A stretch of 9,646 nucleotides of DNA, taken from the NCBI GenBank assembly GCA_900770205.1, contig CAAGJV010000304.1:1-9646 (forward strand). The letters run 5' to 3'. This stretch comes from Desulfovibrionaceae bacterium. Its GTDB lineage: Bacteria > Desulfobacterota > Desulfovibrionia > Desulfovibrionales > Desulfovibrionaceae. A program made the position numbers and the translations under genes. Of this stretch, positions 1 through 7,203 are shown one piece after another. Each line of letters starts with the position of its first letter. The first letter of the stretch is position 1. The notes below the pieces were generated by a model, which was given only the letters and a program-made list of their open reading frames with translations, was not told the origin of the DNA and made no database searches.

Positions 1-866
1 AGCGTGTGGTTCAGCTTGAAAACAAAACCCTGCCTCTTCCGGCAGATTCCCCCTATATCATTTCCCAGATCATCCTGGAACCTTCGTTCGTCACCGTTAA
101 GGGCCCGGAAACACAGATCAATACCATTGATAAACTTATCGTGATATACGACCCCACAAAGAATACCAGCGAAGGCCCGCATGAAGCCAATGTCGCTATT
201 GCCGCACCTTCCCAGGTGGAAGTAACTCCTCCCGTAACCACGCTGAGATACACACTTAACCTTAAAACCCAGGAAGTGACGCTCAACTGCCCGATTCAGC
301 TCGATTCGGAAATAGAAGGCTATGGCATCGAGCCTGTTATGGCAAAAGTGACGCTCTCCGTTCCTGAATCTCTTGCCGATGACAGGGATTATCTTGAAAC
401 TGTCCGCGTGATCGTCCGCCGCCCAACAAACCTGACAAACGAGGAGAGTGTCGATATCACTCCTCTCGTCATGCTGCCATCCGGGGCAAAACTCACATCT
501 ATCGAACCTCAGCGCACCAGACTTTTTCATCGGGCAGAACCGGATGCCGACGATTCCGACTGGACACCTGCAGAAAGCATTTTCTTCATGCCTAGTACAA
601 CCTTCGGAATGCACCTTCCCGATCAGCAGATAACAGGAAACTTCTCTCTCAATGATATCAACATCCCTACGGTTTCCCTTCCGCAGCCAAACGATTTGAA
701 GGCACCTCCGGTTCTGTCAGGAGAAGCCCCCCTTCCCCATGAAGTCCCCACAATCAGCAAAAGTCCAACGGAGATAATCGCACCTCAACCTGATGCCGAA
801 CCCACCTCTTCTGCAGATCCATCGAAAAACGAACCACAGCAAATACAGGATGAAAGCCATGTCTGA
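1..866 (+). CDS. cdaR: CdaR / YbbR-domain protein, 3' part (5' end outside window)
   Basis: The reading frame is open from the left edge (first whole codon at base 3), so the true start and the expected N-terminal membrane anchor lie upstream; the GTG at base 6 is not taken as a start. The visible part has YbbR-type repeats: the stretch around residues 18-45 (counted from base 6) has the family pattern of an I-x-x-I-x-x-EPSFVTVKGPE strand followed by an I-D-K-L strand, and related beta-rich segments follow to about residue 175. YbbR proteins are extracytoplasmic regulators of the diadenylate cyclase CdaA. The identification leans on the repeat pattern and on glmM directly downstream, the usual cdaA-cdaR-glmM order. 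The last 80 or so residues are rich in proline and acidic residues and look disordered. The TGA stop lies inside the start of glmM (8-base overlap), which suggests translational coupling. Confidence 0.8.
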   Translation, partial: RVVQLENKTLPLPADSPYIISQIILEPSFVTVKGPETQINTIDKLIVIYDPTKNTSEGPHEANVAIAAPSQVEVTPPVTTLRYTLNLKTQEVTLNCPIQLDSEIEGYGIEPVMAKVTLSVPESLADDRDYLETVRVIVRRPTNLTNEESVDITPLVMLPSGAKLTSIEPQRTRLFHRAEPDADDSDWTPAESIFFMPSTTFGMHLPDQQITGNFSLNDINIPTVSLPQPNDLKAPPVLSGEAPLPHEVPTISKSPTEIIAPQPDAEPTSSADPSKNEPQQIQDESHV

Positions 867-2211
867 ACGTCTTTTCGGAACAGATGGCCTGAGAGGCCGA
901 GTCAACACCTATCCACTTACCGCTGAAATGGCCTTAAGGCTTGGCCTTGCCGCAGGCACGGTATTCCGTTCCGATGAATGCCGCCGTAAAGTCATTATCG
1001 GCAAAGACACCCGGCTTTCCGGCTATATGTTTGAATCAGCCCTCACGGCTGGACTCTGTGCTTCCGGAATGGACGTCTATCAGGTAGGGCCTCTTCCTAC
1101 ACCTGCTATTGCTTTTCTCACCCGCAATATGCGGGCCGATTTCGGTGTCGTGATTTCTGCATCGCATAACCCCTACCACGACAACGGCATCAAGTTTTTC
1201 GACAAGGAAGGATTCAAACTGCCCGATGAAATAGAAAACCGTATGTCGGATCTCATTCTCAACAAGGATTATGAATGGGAATATCCTGCCTCCGACAAGG
1301 TTGGGCGCGCCTACCGCATTAAAGACGCCTCTGGCCGCTACATCGTCTACCTGAAGAGCAGTTTTCCTCAGCTGCTCAAGCTTGATGGACTTCGAGTTGT
1401 CATCGACTGTGCAAACGGCGCCAACTACAAGATAGCTCCCCTTGCCCTGGAAGAACTCGGCGCGGAAGTCTTCCGCCTTGGAACCGACCCCAACGGGCTC
1501 AATATCAACTGCCAGTGCGGTTCTCTCCACCCTGAAAACCTTCAGGCAAAAGTAAAGGAAGTGCGGGCAGATATCGGCCTTGCCCTCGATGGAGACGCAG
1601 ACAGATTGCTCGTTGTTGATGAAAAAGGCCGCTTGCTCGATGGCGATCAAATCATGGCTATCTGCGCCGATGATCTCATGAAAAAAGGAAAGCTGAACAA
1701 CAATATCCTTGTTGGCACCGTCATGAGCAATATGGCGCTGGAAGTATTTATGCAGGAAAGAGGAGGCCAGCTTCTGAGAACAAAAGTCGGCGACCGCTAC
1801 GTTATCGAAGCCATGCGCGAAAATAACGCCATGCTCGGCGGTGAACAGTCTGGACATCTTATTTTCAGGGAATACGGAACAACAGGCGATGGTCTCCTTG
1901 CAGCCCTTCAGATACTGCGCATCATGCGGGAAACAGGCCGGCAGCTTTCCGAACTGGCAGACCGGCTTAAACTTTTCCCGCAAAAACTTGTTAATGTAAA
2001 TATTTCCCGCAAAATCCCCTTTGAAAGCTGCGAAAAGCTCATGGCGGCGCAAAAGGAGATAGAAGAAAAGCTCGGTTCCCGCGGCCGCGTTCTCCTGCGC
2101 TATTCCGGAACGGAAAATCTTTGCCGCGTCATGGTTGAGGGGGAAGACGAAGAGCTGGTTCGCGCTTCTGTCAGGCATCTTGCCGACATAGCACGCGAAG
2201 AACTTCGTTAA
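859..2211 (+). CDS. glmM: Phosphoglucosamine mutase GlmM
   Basis: This enzyme converts glucosamine-6-phosphate to glucosamine-1-phosphate in the cytoplasm, on the route to UDP-GlcNAc for peptidoglycan and lipopolysaccharide. From the ATG at 859 the protein has 450 residues, the normal family length, and begins MSERLFGTDGLRG as GlmM proteins do. The frame is open further upstream (ATG at 793 and 850), but those starts add a non-homologous leader; AGGA at 847-850 is well placed for 859. Visible motifs: the phospho-serine loop SASHNP, with the catalytic serine at 102; the Mg-binding loop DGDADR at 244-249; the sugar-binding GEQSGH at 328-333; and the phosphate-binding RYSGTEN at 414-420. GEQSG and the family start separate it from phosphoglucomutase or phosphomannomutase. 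It overlaps cdaR by 8 bases and is probably co-transcribed with it. In Gram-positive bacteria GlmM also binds and restrains CdaA; whether that holds here is not visible. No terminator follows it. Confidence 0.97.
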   Translation: MSERLFGTDGLRGRVNTYPLTAEMALRLGLAAGTVFRSDECRRKVIIGKDTRLSGYMFESALTAGLCASGMDVYQVGPLPTPAIAFLTRNMRADFGVVISASHNPYHDNGIKFFDKEGFKLPDEIENRMSDLILNKDYEWEYPASDKVGRAYRIKDASGRYIVYLKSSFPQLLKLDGLRVVIDCANGANYKIAPLALEELGAEVFRLGTDPNGLNINCQCGSLHPENLQAKVKEVRADIGLALDGDADRLLVVDEKGRLLDGDQIMAICADDLMKKGKLNNNILVGTVMSNMALEVFMQERGGQLLRTKVGDRYVIEAMRENNAMLGGEQSGHLIFREYGTTGDGLLAALQILRIMRETGRQLSELADRLKLFPQKLVNVNISRKIPFESCEKLMAAQKEIEEKLGSRGRVLLRYSGTENLCRVMVEGEDEELVRASVRHLADIAREELR

Positions 2212-2291
2212 AAGTTCCTTCTTCCTCTTTTATCTTCACATGACATCGCCATTCACACTTCTCATCTCACAGCATACTTCCAGGGGACATT

Positions 2292-3728
2292 ATGGCCTTT
2301 GAAATACGACAGCAGTTAAAGCAGAGTCAGCAGCTTCACATGACCCCCATGCTGAAGCAGGCAATATCACTGCTTCTCTTTTCACGCCAGGAACTCGTGG
2401 AAGCTGTGCAGAAGGAACTTCTGGAAAACCCCTTTCTTGAAGAAAAGGAACCAGAAACCTCAGCCACTTCTTCTGCTTCGGAAGAACAGAGGAAAGATAC
2501 GGATCAGGAAAACCTGTGGCCGCAGGCAGAAGTAACGCAAAGCACGGAATGGCAGGAATACCTGGGAGAATTTTCCAGTCAGTCTCGCATAGCCCAGCAG
2601 GAATACGAAACAGAAGAAGAGGAAAAAAATCCTCTGGAAGCCTGTCATTCGGTAGAACCCGATCTTGAAGCTCATCTTATGGCGCAGCTTCTGCTTTCTT
2701 CTCTGAGCGACCGGCAGAAAAACATCGGAGAATGCATCATAGGCAATCTTGATGAAACCGGCTACCTTACCGCAACCGATGAGGAAATAGCCGCTCTTGC
2801 AAACGCCGAAGTTTCGGAAGTTCCCCCTGTGCTTTCTGCTGTACAGAATTTCGATCCAACAGGCGTTGCAGCTCGGACTCTTGCAGAATGCCTGCTCATC
2901 CAGCTGAAGGCAAAGCATTACGACCGGGATCCCATTCTCACAAGCCTTGTCAGAGATCATCTGGAAGACCTCGAAAAGCTTCGCTACAAACCGCTCCTCC
3001 GCCATTTCCACATCGATATGGAAACGCTGAGGGAATATGTAGGCATAATCCAGAGCCTCGAACCCCGCCCGGGAGGAAGTCTGGGATGCAGCACCCCCTG
3101 CTACGTCAGCCCAGACCTCTTCGTGAGGAAAGTCAACGGTGAATTCATTGTCCTCATGAACGATGATGATCTGCCCCGTCTGCAAATCTCTCCACTCTCC
3201 GAGGAACTTGTGGGGCAGAACAGATCTGTGAAGGAAAAAGAGTACATGAACGAACGTCTCCGATCTGCAGAATGGATCATCCGCAGTCTTGATGAAAGGC
3301 AGCGGACCCTCTATCAGGTTATGGAGAGCATCGTAAGGCATCAGAAAGATTTTTTTGAAGAAGGCGTCTATAAACTCAAGCCCATGGTTCTCAAGGATAT
3401 TGCAAACGATATAGACCGAAGCGAATCCAGCATAAGCCGGCTCACCACCAACAAGTACGTTGGCACTCCCTACGGCATTTTTGAACTCAAGTATTTCTTC
3501 AACAGCGCCCTCAGTTCAGACAGCGGCGCACAGATAGGCTCGGAAAGCGTCAAAGCAAGGATACGAGTTCTGATTGATGGAGAAGATCAGAGCCATCCGC
3601 TTTCTGATGAAGAAATAAGCGCATCACTCAACAAAGAACTTGGGGTAAAAATTGCCCGGAGAACAGTAGCGAAATATAGAGAAGAGCTTGGACTTCCTTC
3701 ATCCTCCAGGAGAAGGAAGCATCTTTAA
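2292..3728 (+). CDS. rpoN: RNA polymerase sigma-54 factor RpoN
   Basis: Alternative sigma factor that recognises -24/-12 promoters and needs an AAA+ activator to open DNA. The 478-residue protein has all three family regions. Region I (residues 1-50) is glutamine- and leucine-rich, with the typical QSQQLHMTPMLKQAI stretch. Residues 51-118 form an acidic linker. About 120-310 is the core-binding domain. Residues 367-390 form the helix-turn-helix (DIANDIDRSESSISR). The RpoN box ARRTVAKYRE, which reads the -24 element, is at 455-464, followed by a basic tail. AGGGGA at 2282-2287 serves the ATG. The 80-base gap before it (2212-2291) is pyrimidine-rich with no terminator and no convincing promoter, so read-through from glmM is plausible. 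From memory, rpoN in related bacteria more often follows the lptB lipopolysaccharide-transport genes, so its place here is unusual. No sigma-54 promoter was found in the window. Confidence 0.97.
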   Translation: MAFEIRQQLKQSQQLHMTPMLKQAISLLLFSRQELVEAVQKELLENPFLEEKEPETSATSSASEEQRKDTDQENLWPQAEVTQSTEWQEYLGEFSSQSRIAQQEYETEEEEKNPLEACHSVEPDLEAHLMAQLLLSSLSDRQKNIGECIIGNLDETGYLTATDEEIAALANAEVSEVPPVLSAVQNFDPTGVAARTLAECLLIQLKAKHYDRDPILTSLVRDHLEDLEKLRYKPLLRHFHIDMETLREYVGIIQSLEPRPGGSLGCSTPCYVSPDLFVRKVNGEFIVLMNDDDLPRLQISPLSEELVGQNRSVKEKEYMNERLRSAEWIIRSLDERQRTLYQVMESIVRHQKDFFEEGVYKLKPMVLKDIANDIDRSESSISRLTTNKYVGTPYGIFELKYFFNSALSSDSGAQIGSESVKARIRVLIDGEDQSHPLSDEEISASLNKELGVKIARRTVAKYREELGLPSSSRRRKHL

Positions 3729-3746
3729 TGATCCTTCTTCAAAAAC

Positions 3747-3775
3747 AAAGGGAGAATTATATATGACCTCCCTTT
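3747..3775 (+). terminator. Hairpin after rpoN, possible weak terminator
   Basis: A perfect 8-bp inverted repeat (AAAGGGAG at 3747-3754, CTCCCTTT at 3768-3775) encloses a 13-base AT-rich loop, 18 bases after the rpoN stop. The only uridines are the three at the end of the right arm and a later ATTTTAT, so the tail is poor for a rho-independent terminator. It may still separate rpoN from livJ or protect the rpoN mRNA end. Confidence 0.45.
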
Positions 3776-3804
3776 CCGGTGAAATTTTATCTCCTGCGTT
3801 CTTC

Positions 3805-3822
3805 ACGATTGCACAGAATCGT
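3805..3822. promoter_or_regulatory. Small dyad overlapping the possible livJ promoter
   Basis: ACGATT (3805-3810) and AATCGT (3817-3822) are perfect inverted repeats around a 6-base centre. The dyad covers the proposed -35 element, which is where a repressor operator would sit. It is short enough to arise by chance, and I do not recognise the motif. Confidence 0.3.
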
Positions 3823-3837
3823 AAGTTCCTATAAGAT
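3809..3837 (+). promoter_or_regulatory. Possible sigma-70 type promoter for livJ
   Basis: TTGCAC at 3809-3814 followed by 17 bases and TAAGAT at 3832-3837, or by 15 bases and TATAAG at 3830-3835, resembles a -35/-10 pair. Neither choice is strong. Transcription would begin near 3843 and give a leader of about 45 bases with GGAGGA (3878-3883) five bases before the livJ ATG. No GG-N10-GC sigma-54 spacing is present here. Confidence 0.35.
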
Positions 3838-3875
3838 AACCGTCATGCCTTTTTACCCCTATCAGCTTTTCTTAC

Positions 3876-3888
3876 CCGGAGGATTTTT
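3876..3888 (+). repeat. livJ ribosome binding site, identical to a 13-base stretch in the livJ terminator
   Basis: The 13 bases CCGGAGGATTTTT directly before the livJ ATG include a strong Shine-Dalgarno (GGAGGA) with 5-base spacing. The same 13 bases recur at 5047-5059, where they form most of the left arm and the loop of the hairpin just after livJ. The right arm of that hairpin (CTCCGG) could therefore also pair with this ribosome binding site. By rough count a 13-base match somewhere in a window this size is not surprising by chance. Confidence 0.5.
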
Positions 3889-5028
3889 ATGAAACTTTCC
3901 CGTGTGTTTGCCTCAGTGGCCATGGCTGCCATGGCATGCGGCTTTGCCCTTCCCTGCTATGCTGCCGGCCCTGTAAAGGTCGGTGTTTATCTTCCTCTGA
4001 CCGGTCAGAACGCCTTTGGCGGACAGCTTGAACTCGATGGAATCAAGCTCGCCCAGAAAGCCACTCCTAAAGTTCTTGGGCGTGATGTTGAAGTCATTGT
4101 TGTCGATAACAAGTCTGATAAGGTCGAAGCAGCCAATGCTGTAAAACGACTTGTGGAGCGTGATAAGGTTTCCGTTTACATCGGCACCTATGGCTCCTCA
4201 CTGGCTATGGCCGGCGGCGAAGTCGGCGAAAAAGCAGGCGTTCCCGGAGTCGGCACCTCCTGCACAAACCCTCTCGTCACCCAGGGGAAAAAATATTATT
4301 TCCGTGCGGCCTTCATCGATCCTTACCAGGGCGCTGCGGCCGCTTCCTATGCCTTCAAAACTCTTAATATGAAGAAGGCCGCCATTCTCATGGACGTTGC
4401 CAACGACTATTCTGTCGGCCTGTGCAACTTCTTCAAGCGCTCCTACAAGAAACTGGGCGGAAAAATCGTTGCTGATATGAAGTATAATTCCGGAGACCAG
4501 GACTTCACCGCTCAGCTTACGGAAATCATCAATCAGAAACCCGATATCGTCTATATGCCTGCCTACTTTGCCGAAGGCGCCATCATCATGAAGCAGGCCC
4601 GTGAACTCGGCGGTACATTCGTCATGATGGGGGCAGACGCCATGGACAACCCCGACACCATCAAGATCGGCGGCAAGGCTGTCGAAGGATTCCTGCATAC
4701 CACCTTCCCTTACGATGTCGCCATGCCCAATATGAGCGATGCTGCAAAGGCTTTCACTGCAGAATGGAAAGCAGCCTATCCTGACAAGGATCCGAACGTG
4801 AACTCCGCACTCGGCTATGTCTGCTACAACCTCATCATCGACGCTATCACCCGCGCCGGCAGCGATTCTCCCGAAGCTATTACGAAGGCCCTTGCCGAAA
4901 CCAAGAACTTCCCCACCCCGCTGGGCTCTCTCTCCATCAATGCTACGCACGATGCCGAGCTTCCCGTTGGTATCATTCAGTATAAAGATGGCAAGCGCTC
5001 CTATATTGGCGAAGCCATAGCTGACTAG
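3889..5028 (+). CDS. livJ: Periplasmic substrate-binding protein of a branched-chain amino acid type (HAAT) ABC transporter
   Basis: This 379-residue protein captures substrate in the periplasm and delivers it to the LivHM membrane pair encoded downstream. A Sec signal peptide is clear: MKLSR, a hydrophobic alanine/methionine-rich core (about 7-21), and a likely signal peptidase I cut after CYA at residue 25; the cysteines at 17 and 23 do not sit in a good lipobox. The mature part starts with the family's VKVGVYLPLTGQNAFGG segment and continues with two Rossmann-like lobes: YIGTYGSSLA (97-106) and GVPGVGTSCTNP (117-128) are where substrate-contacting residues lie in LivJ-type proteins, and FRAAFIDPYQG (138-148) follows. 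Length and domain order are normal for type I periplasmic binding proteins (LivJ/LivK/UrtA group). The substrate cannot be read from sequence; branched-chain amino acids are the default, but other amino acids, amides or small carboxylates are possible. It is the first gene of the transporter and is set apart by hairpins. Confidence 0.88.
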   Translation: MKLSRVFASVAMAAMACGFALPCYAAGPVKVGVYLPLTGQNAFGGQLELDGIKLAQKATPKVLGRDVEVIVVDNKSDKVEAANAVKRLVERDKVSVYIGTYGSSLAMAGGEVGEKAGVPGVGTSCTNPLVTQGKKYYFRAAFIDPYQGAAAASYAFKTLNMKKAAILMDVANDYSVGLCNFFKRSYKKLGGKIVADMKYNSGDQDFTAQLTEIINQKPDIVYMPAYFAEGAIIMKQARELGGTFVMMGADAMDNPDTIKIGGKAVEGFLHTTFPYDVAMPNMSDAAKAFTAEWKAAYPDKDPNVNSALGYVCYNLIIDAITRAGSDSPEAITKALAETKNFPTPLGSLSINATHDAELPVGIIQYKDGKRSYIGEAIAD

Positions 5029-5044
5029 AGCGGTATTTGGAAAA

Positions 5045-5071
5045 GGCCGGAGGATTTTTCTCCGGCCCTTT
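5045..5071 (+). terminator. GC-rich hairpin after livJ (attenuating terminator)
   Basis: GGCCGGAG (5045-5052) and CTCCGGCC (5060-5067) form a perfect 8-bp stem with a 7-base loop (GATTTTT), followed by CTTT and then cytosines. It begins 17 bases after the livJ stop. The short U-run suggests partial termination, which would give more livJ than livHMGF transcript, a common arrangement for binding-protein genes. Confidence 0.7.
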
Positions 5072-5111
5072 CCTGCCTCTGCATTCTTCTCCCCCTCTCT
5101 TCTTTCTCACG

Positions 5112-5139
5112 GCTGCCGCGTCGCAGGGCAGCTTTATTT
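5112..5139 (+). terminator. Second terminator-like hairpin before livH
   Basis: GCTGCC (5112-5117) and GGCAGC (5127-5132) form a 6-bp GC-rich stem with a 9-base loop, followed by TTTATTT. It stands 45 bases after the first hairpin, between livJ and livH, and could strengthen attenuation or stabilise the upstream mRNA end. It is weaker than the first hairpin. Confidence 0.45.
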
Positions 5140-5194
5140 CATGGTGCATCGCTCTCCATTGTACGGTATCGATGCGGCCGGAAAGGGTTCCTTC

Positions 5195-6088
5195 ATGAGT
5201 CTGGAATTATTTCTCCAACATTTTTTTAATGCGCTGACACTGGGTTCACTGTACGGCCTTATTGCCATCGGATACACCATGGTATACGGCATTCTGAGGC
5301 TCATCAACTTCGCCCACGGCGATATCCTCATGCTTGGCGCCTATTTCGTTTTTTACGGCACAACGCTTTTCTGTCTGCCCTGGCCGGCTGCCGTTGTTGT
5401 GGCCATTCTGGGATCTGCGGCGCTCGGCGTCCTCATGGATAAGATCGCCTATCGTCCCCTCCGCGATGCTCCCCGTATTTCCGCTCTTATCAGCGCCATT
5501 GCCGTTTCCTTCTTTCTTGAAAGCCTCGCCGTGGTATTGTTTACCGGCCTGCCCCGCCCTGTCCACCAGCCGGAATGGCTCATCAGCATCATTACCATAG
5601 GCGGAGCGCGCCTCATGCCGCTTACCCTTCTTGTTCCAGGGGTAACGGCCATTCTTGTGGCTGCACTGCTTTACGTTGTGTACCACACCAAACCGGGCCT
5701 TGCCATGCAGGCCATCTCCAAAGATATTGAAACAACGAGAATGCTCGGGGTATCCGTTGATAAGATCATCGCGCTTACCTTCGCCATAGGTTCCGCTCTT
5801 GCCGCCGCCTCCGGCATCATGTGGGCGCTGCGCTATCCGCAGATCAATCCGTACATGGGCGTTTTCCCCGGCTTCAAGGCCTTTATTGCCGCAGTGTTCG
5901 GAGGCATAGGCTCTATTCAGGGCGCTGTCATAGGCGGGCTTATTCTCGGCTTCATCGAAATCATGGCCGTCGCCTTCTTCCCGGAACTTTCCGGCTACCG
6001 CGATGCCTTCGCCTTTATTCTGCTGGTCGTTGTCCTTCTGGTGAAGCCCACCGGCCTGTTCGGTGAAAAGCAGAAGGAGAAAATCTGA
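5195..6088 (+). CDS. livH: HAAT-family ABC transporter inner-membrane permease LivH
   Basis: One of the two membrane subunits that form the translocation channel with LivM. From the ATG at 5195 the protein has 297 residues, normal for LivH, and starts MSLELFLQHFFNALTLGSLY; GAAAGGG at 5181-5187 is a fair ribosome binding site. The frame is open to an ATG at 5141, but that start would add 18 polar residues and lacks a good Shine-Dalgarno. The hallmark segment GYTMVYGILRLINFAHGD lies at 26-43. The cytoplasmic coupling loop that meets the ATPases is near 175-191 (ISKDIETTRMLGVSVDKI). FGGIGSIQGAVIGG (235-248) is the conserved late helix. Roughly eight hydrophobic segments can be seen, which fits an integral inner-membrane protein. 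Its TGA shares one base with the ATG of livM. Expression probably depends on read-through of the two hairpins after livJ, as I see no convincing promoter in the gap. Confidence 0.94.
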   Translation: MSLELFLQHFFNALTLGSLYGLIAIGYTMVYGILRLINFAHGDILMLGAYFVFYGTTLFCLPWPAAVVVAILGSAALGVLMDKIAYRPLRDAPRISALISAIAVSFFLESLAVVLFTGLPRPVHQPEWLISIITIGGARLMPLTLLVPGVTAILVAALLYVVYHTKPGLAMQAISKDIETTRMLGVSVDKIIALTFAIGSALAAASGIMWALRYPQINPYMGVFPGFKAFIAAVFGGIGSIQGAVIGGLILGFIEIMAVAFFPELSGYRDAFAFILLVVVLLVKPTGLFGEKQKEKI

Positions 6089-7203
6089 TGACAAATTCCG
6101 CAGAAAGAAACTCCAGAACAAGCAACTTCATCCTTACGGCTGCCTCCATTGCACTGCTCTATGCCTTTCTGTGGTGGGCAGACGGCAGCATGGCGAAGAC
6201 ACTGAATCTTGCTTTTCTGCCTTCTCCTCTCAATGGCTACGAAGTGCAGATTCTGAACCTTGTCGCCGTCTATGGAATCCTCGCCATTTCCCTTAACATC
6301 ATTTACGGGTTCACCGGTATGTTTTCTCTCGGGCACGCCGGTTTCATGGCCATTGGCGCCTATGTTTCCGCATTATGCGTGCTGACGCCAGACCAGAAGG
6401 AAATGATGTGGATCATCGATGAAATCCTGCCTCCGCTTGCAGCCCTTCACACGCCGTTCTGGTTCTCCGTCATTCTCGGAGGTGTCCTTGCAACGGTTTT
6501 CGCCCTTATCATCGGCATTCCCGTCCTTCGGCTCGGCGGCGACTATCTCGGTATTGCCACTCTCGGCTTCTCAGAAATCATTCGCATCCTTATCGTCAAC
6601 GCCACACCAATAACGAACGGCTCTCTCGGCATCAAAGGCATTCCGTGCCACACCGGGCTGTTCACGAGCTTCACCTGGCTCCTCATTGTCGTTTTCTGTA
6701 CGGTAAGGCTGCTTTCCAGCAATTTCGGCAATGTTCTCAAAGCAGTACGCGATGACGAAATAGCGGCTCAGGTCATGGGCATCAACGTTTTTCATACCAA
6801 GCTCTTCTCTTTCTGCCTCGGCGCATTCCTTGCCGGCGCAGGAGGTGCTCTGCTCGGCAACCTGCTCACCACCATCGATCCGAAAATGTTCACCTTCCTG
6901 CTGACATACAACATTCTCATGATTGTGGTAGCCGGCGGGCTTGGTTCCCTCACCGGCAGCATCATCGGCAGCGTGATCATTACCGTTCTGCTGGAATGGC
7001 TCCGCGTTGTCGAAGAACCTATGAATCTCGGCTTTATGGAAATCCCCGGCATCCCGGGTATGCGCATGGTTGTCTTTTCCGTATGCCTGCTGCTCATCAT
7101 CCTGTATCGCCGCGAAGGGATCATGGGCATGCGCGAACTCACATGGGACAGCATGAGAGACTTTTTTTCCCGCTTCAGGCATAAGAAGGAGAACAGGTCA
7201 TGA
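6088..7203 (+). CDS. livM: HAAT-family ABC transporter inner-membrane permease LivM
   Basis: Second membrane subunit of the importer, 371 residues. A short polar start is followed by a first hydrophobic segment (about 14-30). The family signature is at 74-92 (GFTGMFSLGHAGFMAIGAY). Further membrane segments run to about residue 340, and the tail after 345 is charged and cytoplasmic. The ATPase-coupling loop is at about 217-232 (KAVRDDEIAAQVMGIN), and VAGGLGSLTGSIIG (281-294) is the second conserved stretch. AAGGAGA at 6074-6080 lies within the end of livH with 7-base spacing. The gene overlaps livH by one base (TGATG) and livG by four (ATGA), so the reading of the three is very likely coupled. 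The insertion between the signature and the next helices (about 100-123) is hydrophilic and may face the periplasm. LivM-type permeases also occur in urea (UrtC) systems, but no urea gene is nearby. Confidence 0.94.
   Translation: MTNSAERNSRTSNFILTAASIALLYAFLWWADGSMAKTLNLAFLPSPLNGYEVQILNLVAVYGILAISLNIIYGFTGMFSLGHAGFMAIGAYVSALCVLTPDQKEMMWIIDEILPPLAALHTPFWFSVILGGVLATVFALIIGIPVLRLGGDYLGIATLGFSEIIRILIVNATPITNGSLGIKGIPCHTGLFTSFTWLLIVVFCTVRLLSSNFGNVLKAVRDDEIAAQVMGINVFHTKLFSFCLGAFLAGAGGALLGNLLTTIDPKMFTFLLTYNILMIVVAGGLGSLTGSIIGSVIITVLLEWLRVVEEPMNLGFMEIPGIPGMRMVVFSVCLLLIILYRREGIMGMRELTWDSMRDFFSRFRHKKENRS

Noticed and set aside
793..858. Upstream start for GlmM giving 22 extra residues
   Set aside because: The extra residues do not resemble GlmM, and the ATG at 859 gives the usual family start and length with AGGA correctly placed.
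1036..2178. Long open frame of 380 codons on the - strand inside glmM
   Set aside because: It is antisense to a GlmM with every family motif intact, shows no recognisable domain, and has the low-complexity look of a codon-bias shadow.
2460..3341. Open frame on the - strand inside rpoN
   Set aside because: It is fully antisense to the well-supported sigma-54 gene; the translation is rich in Phe, Cys and Arg with no family resemblance.
5141..5194. Upstream start for LivH
   Set aside because: It would add 18 polar residues before a typical LivH N-terminus and has no good Shine-Dalgarno; 5195 has GAAAGGG at a suitable distance.
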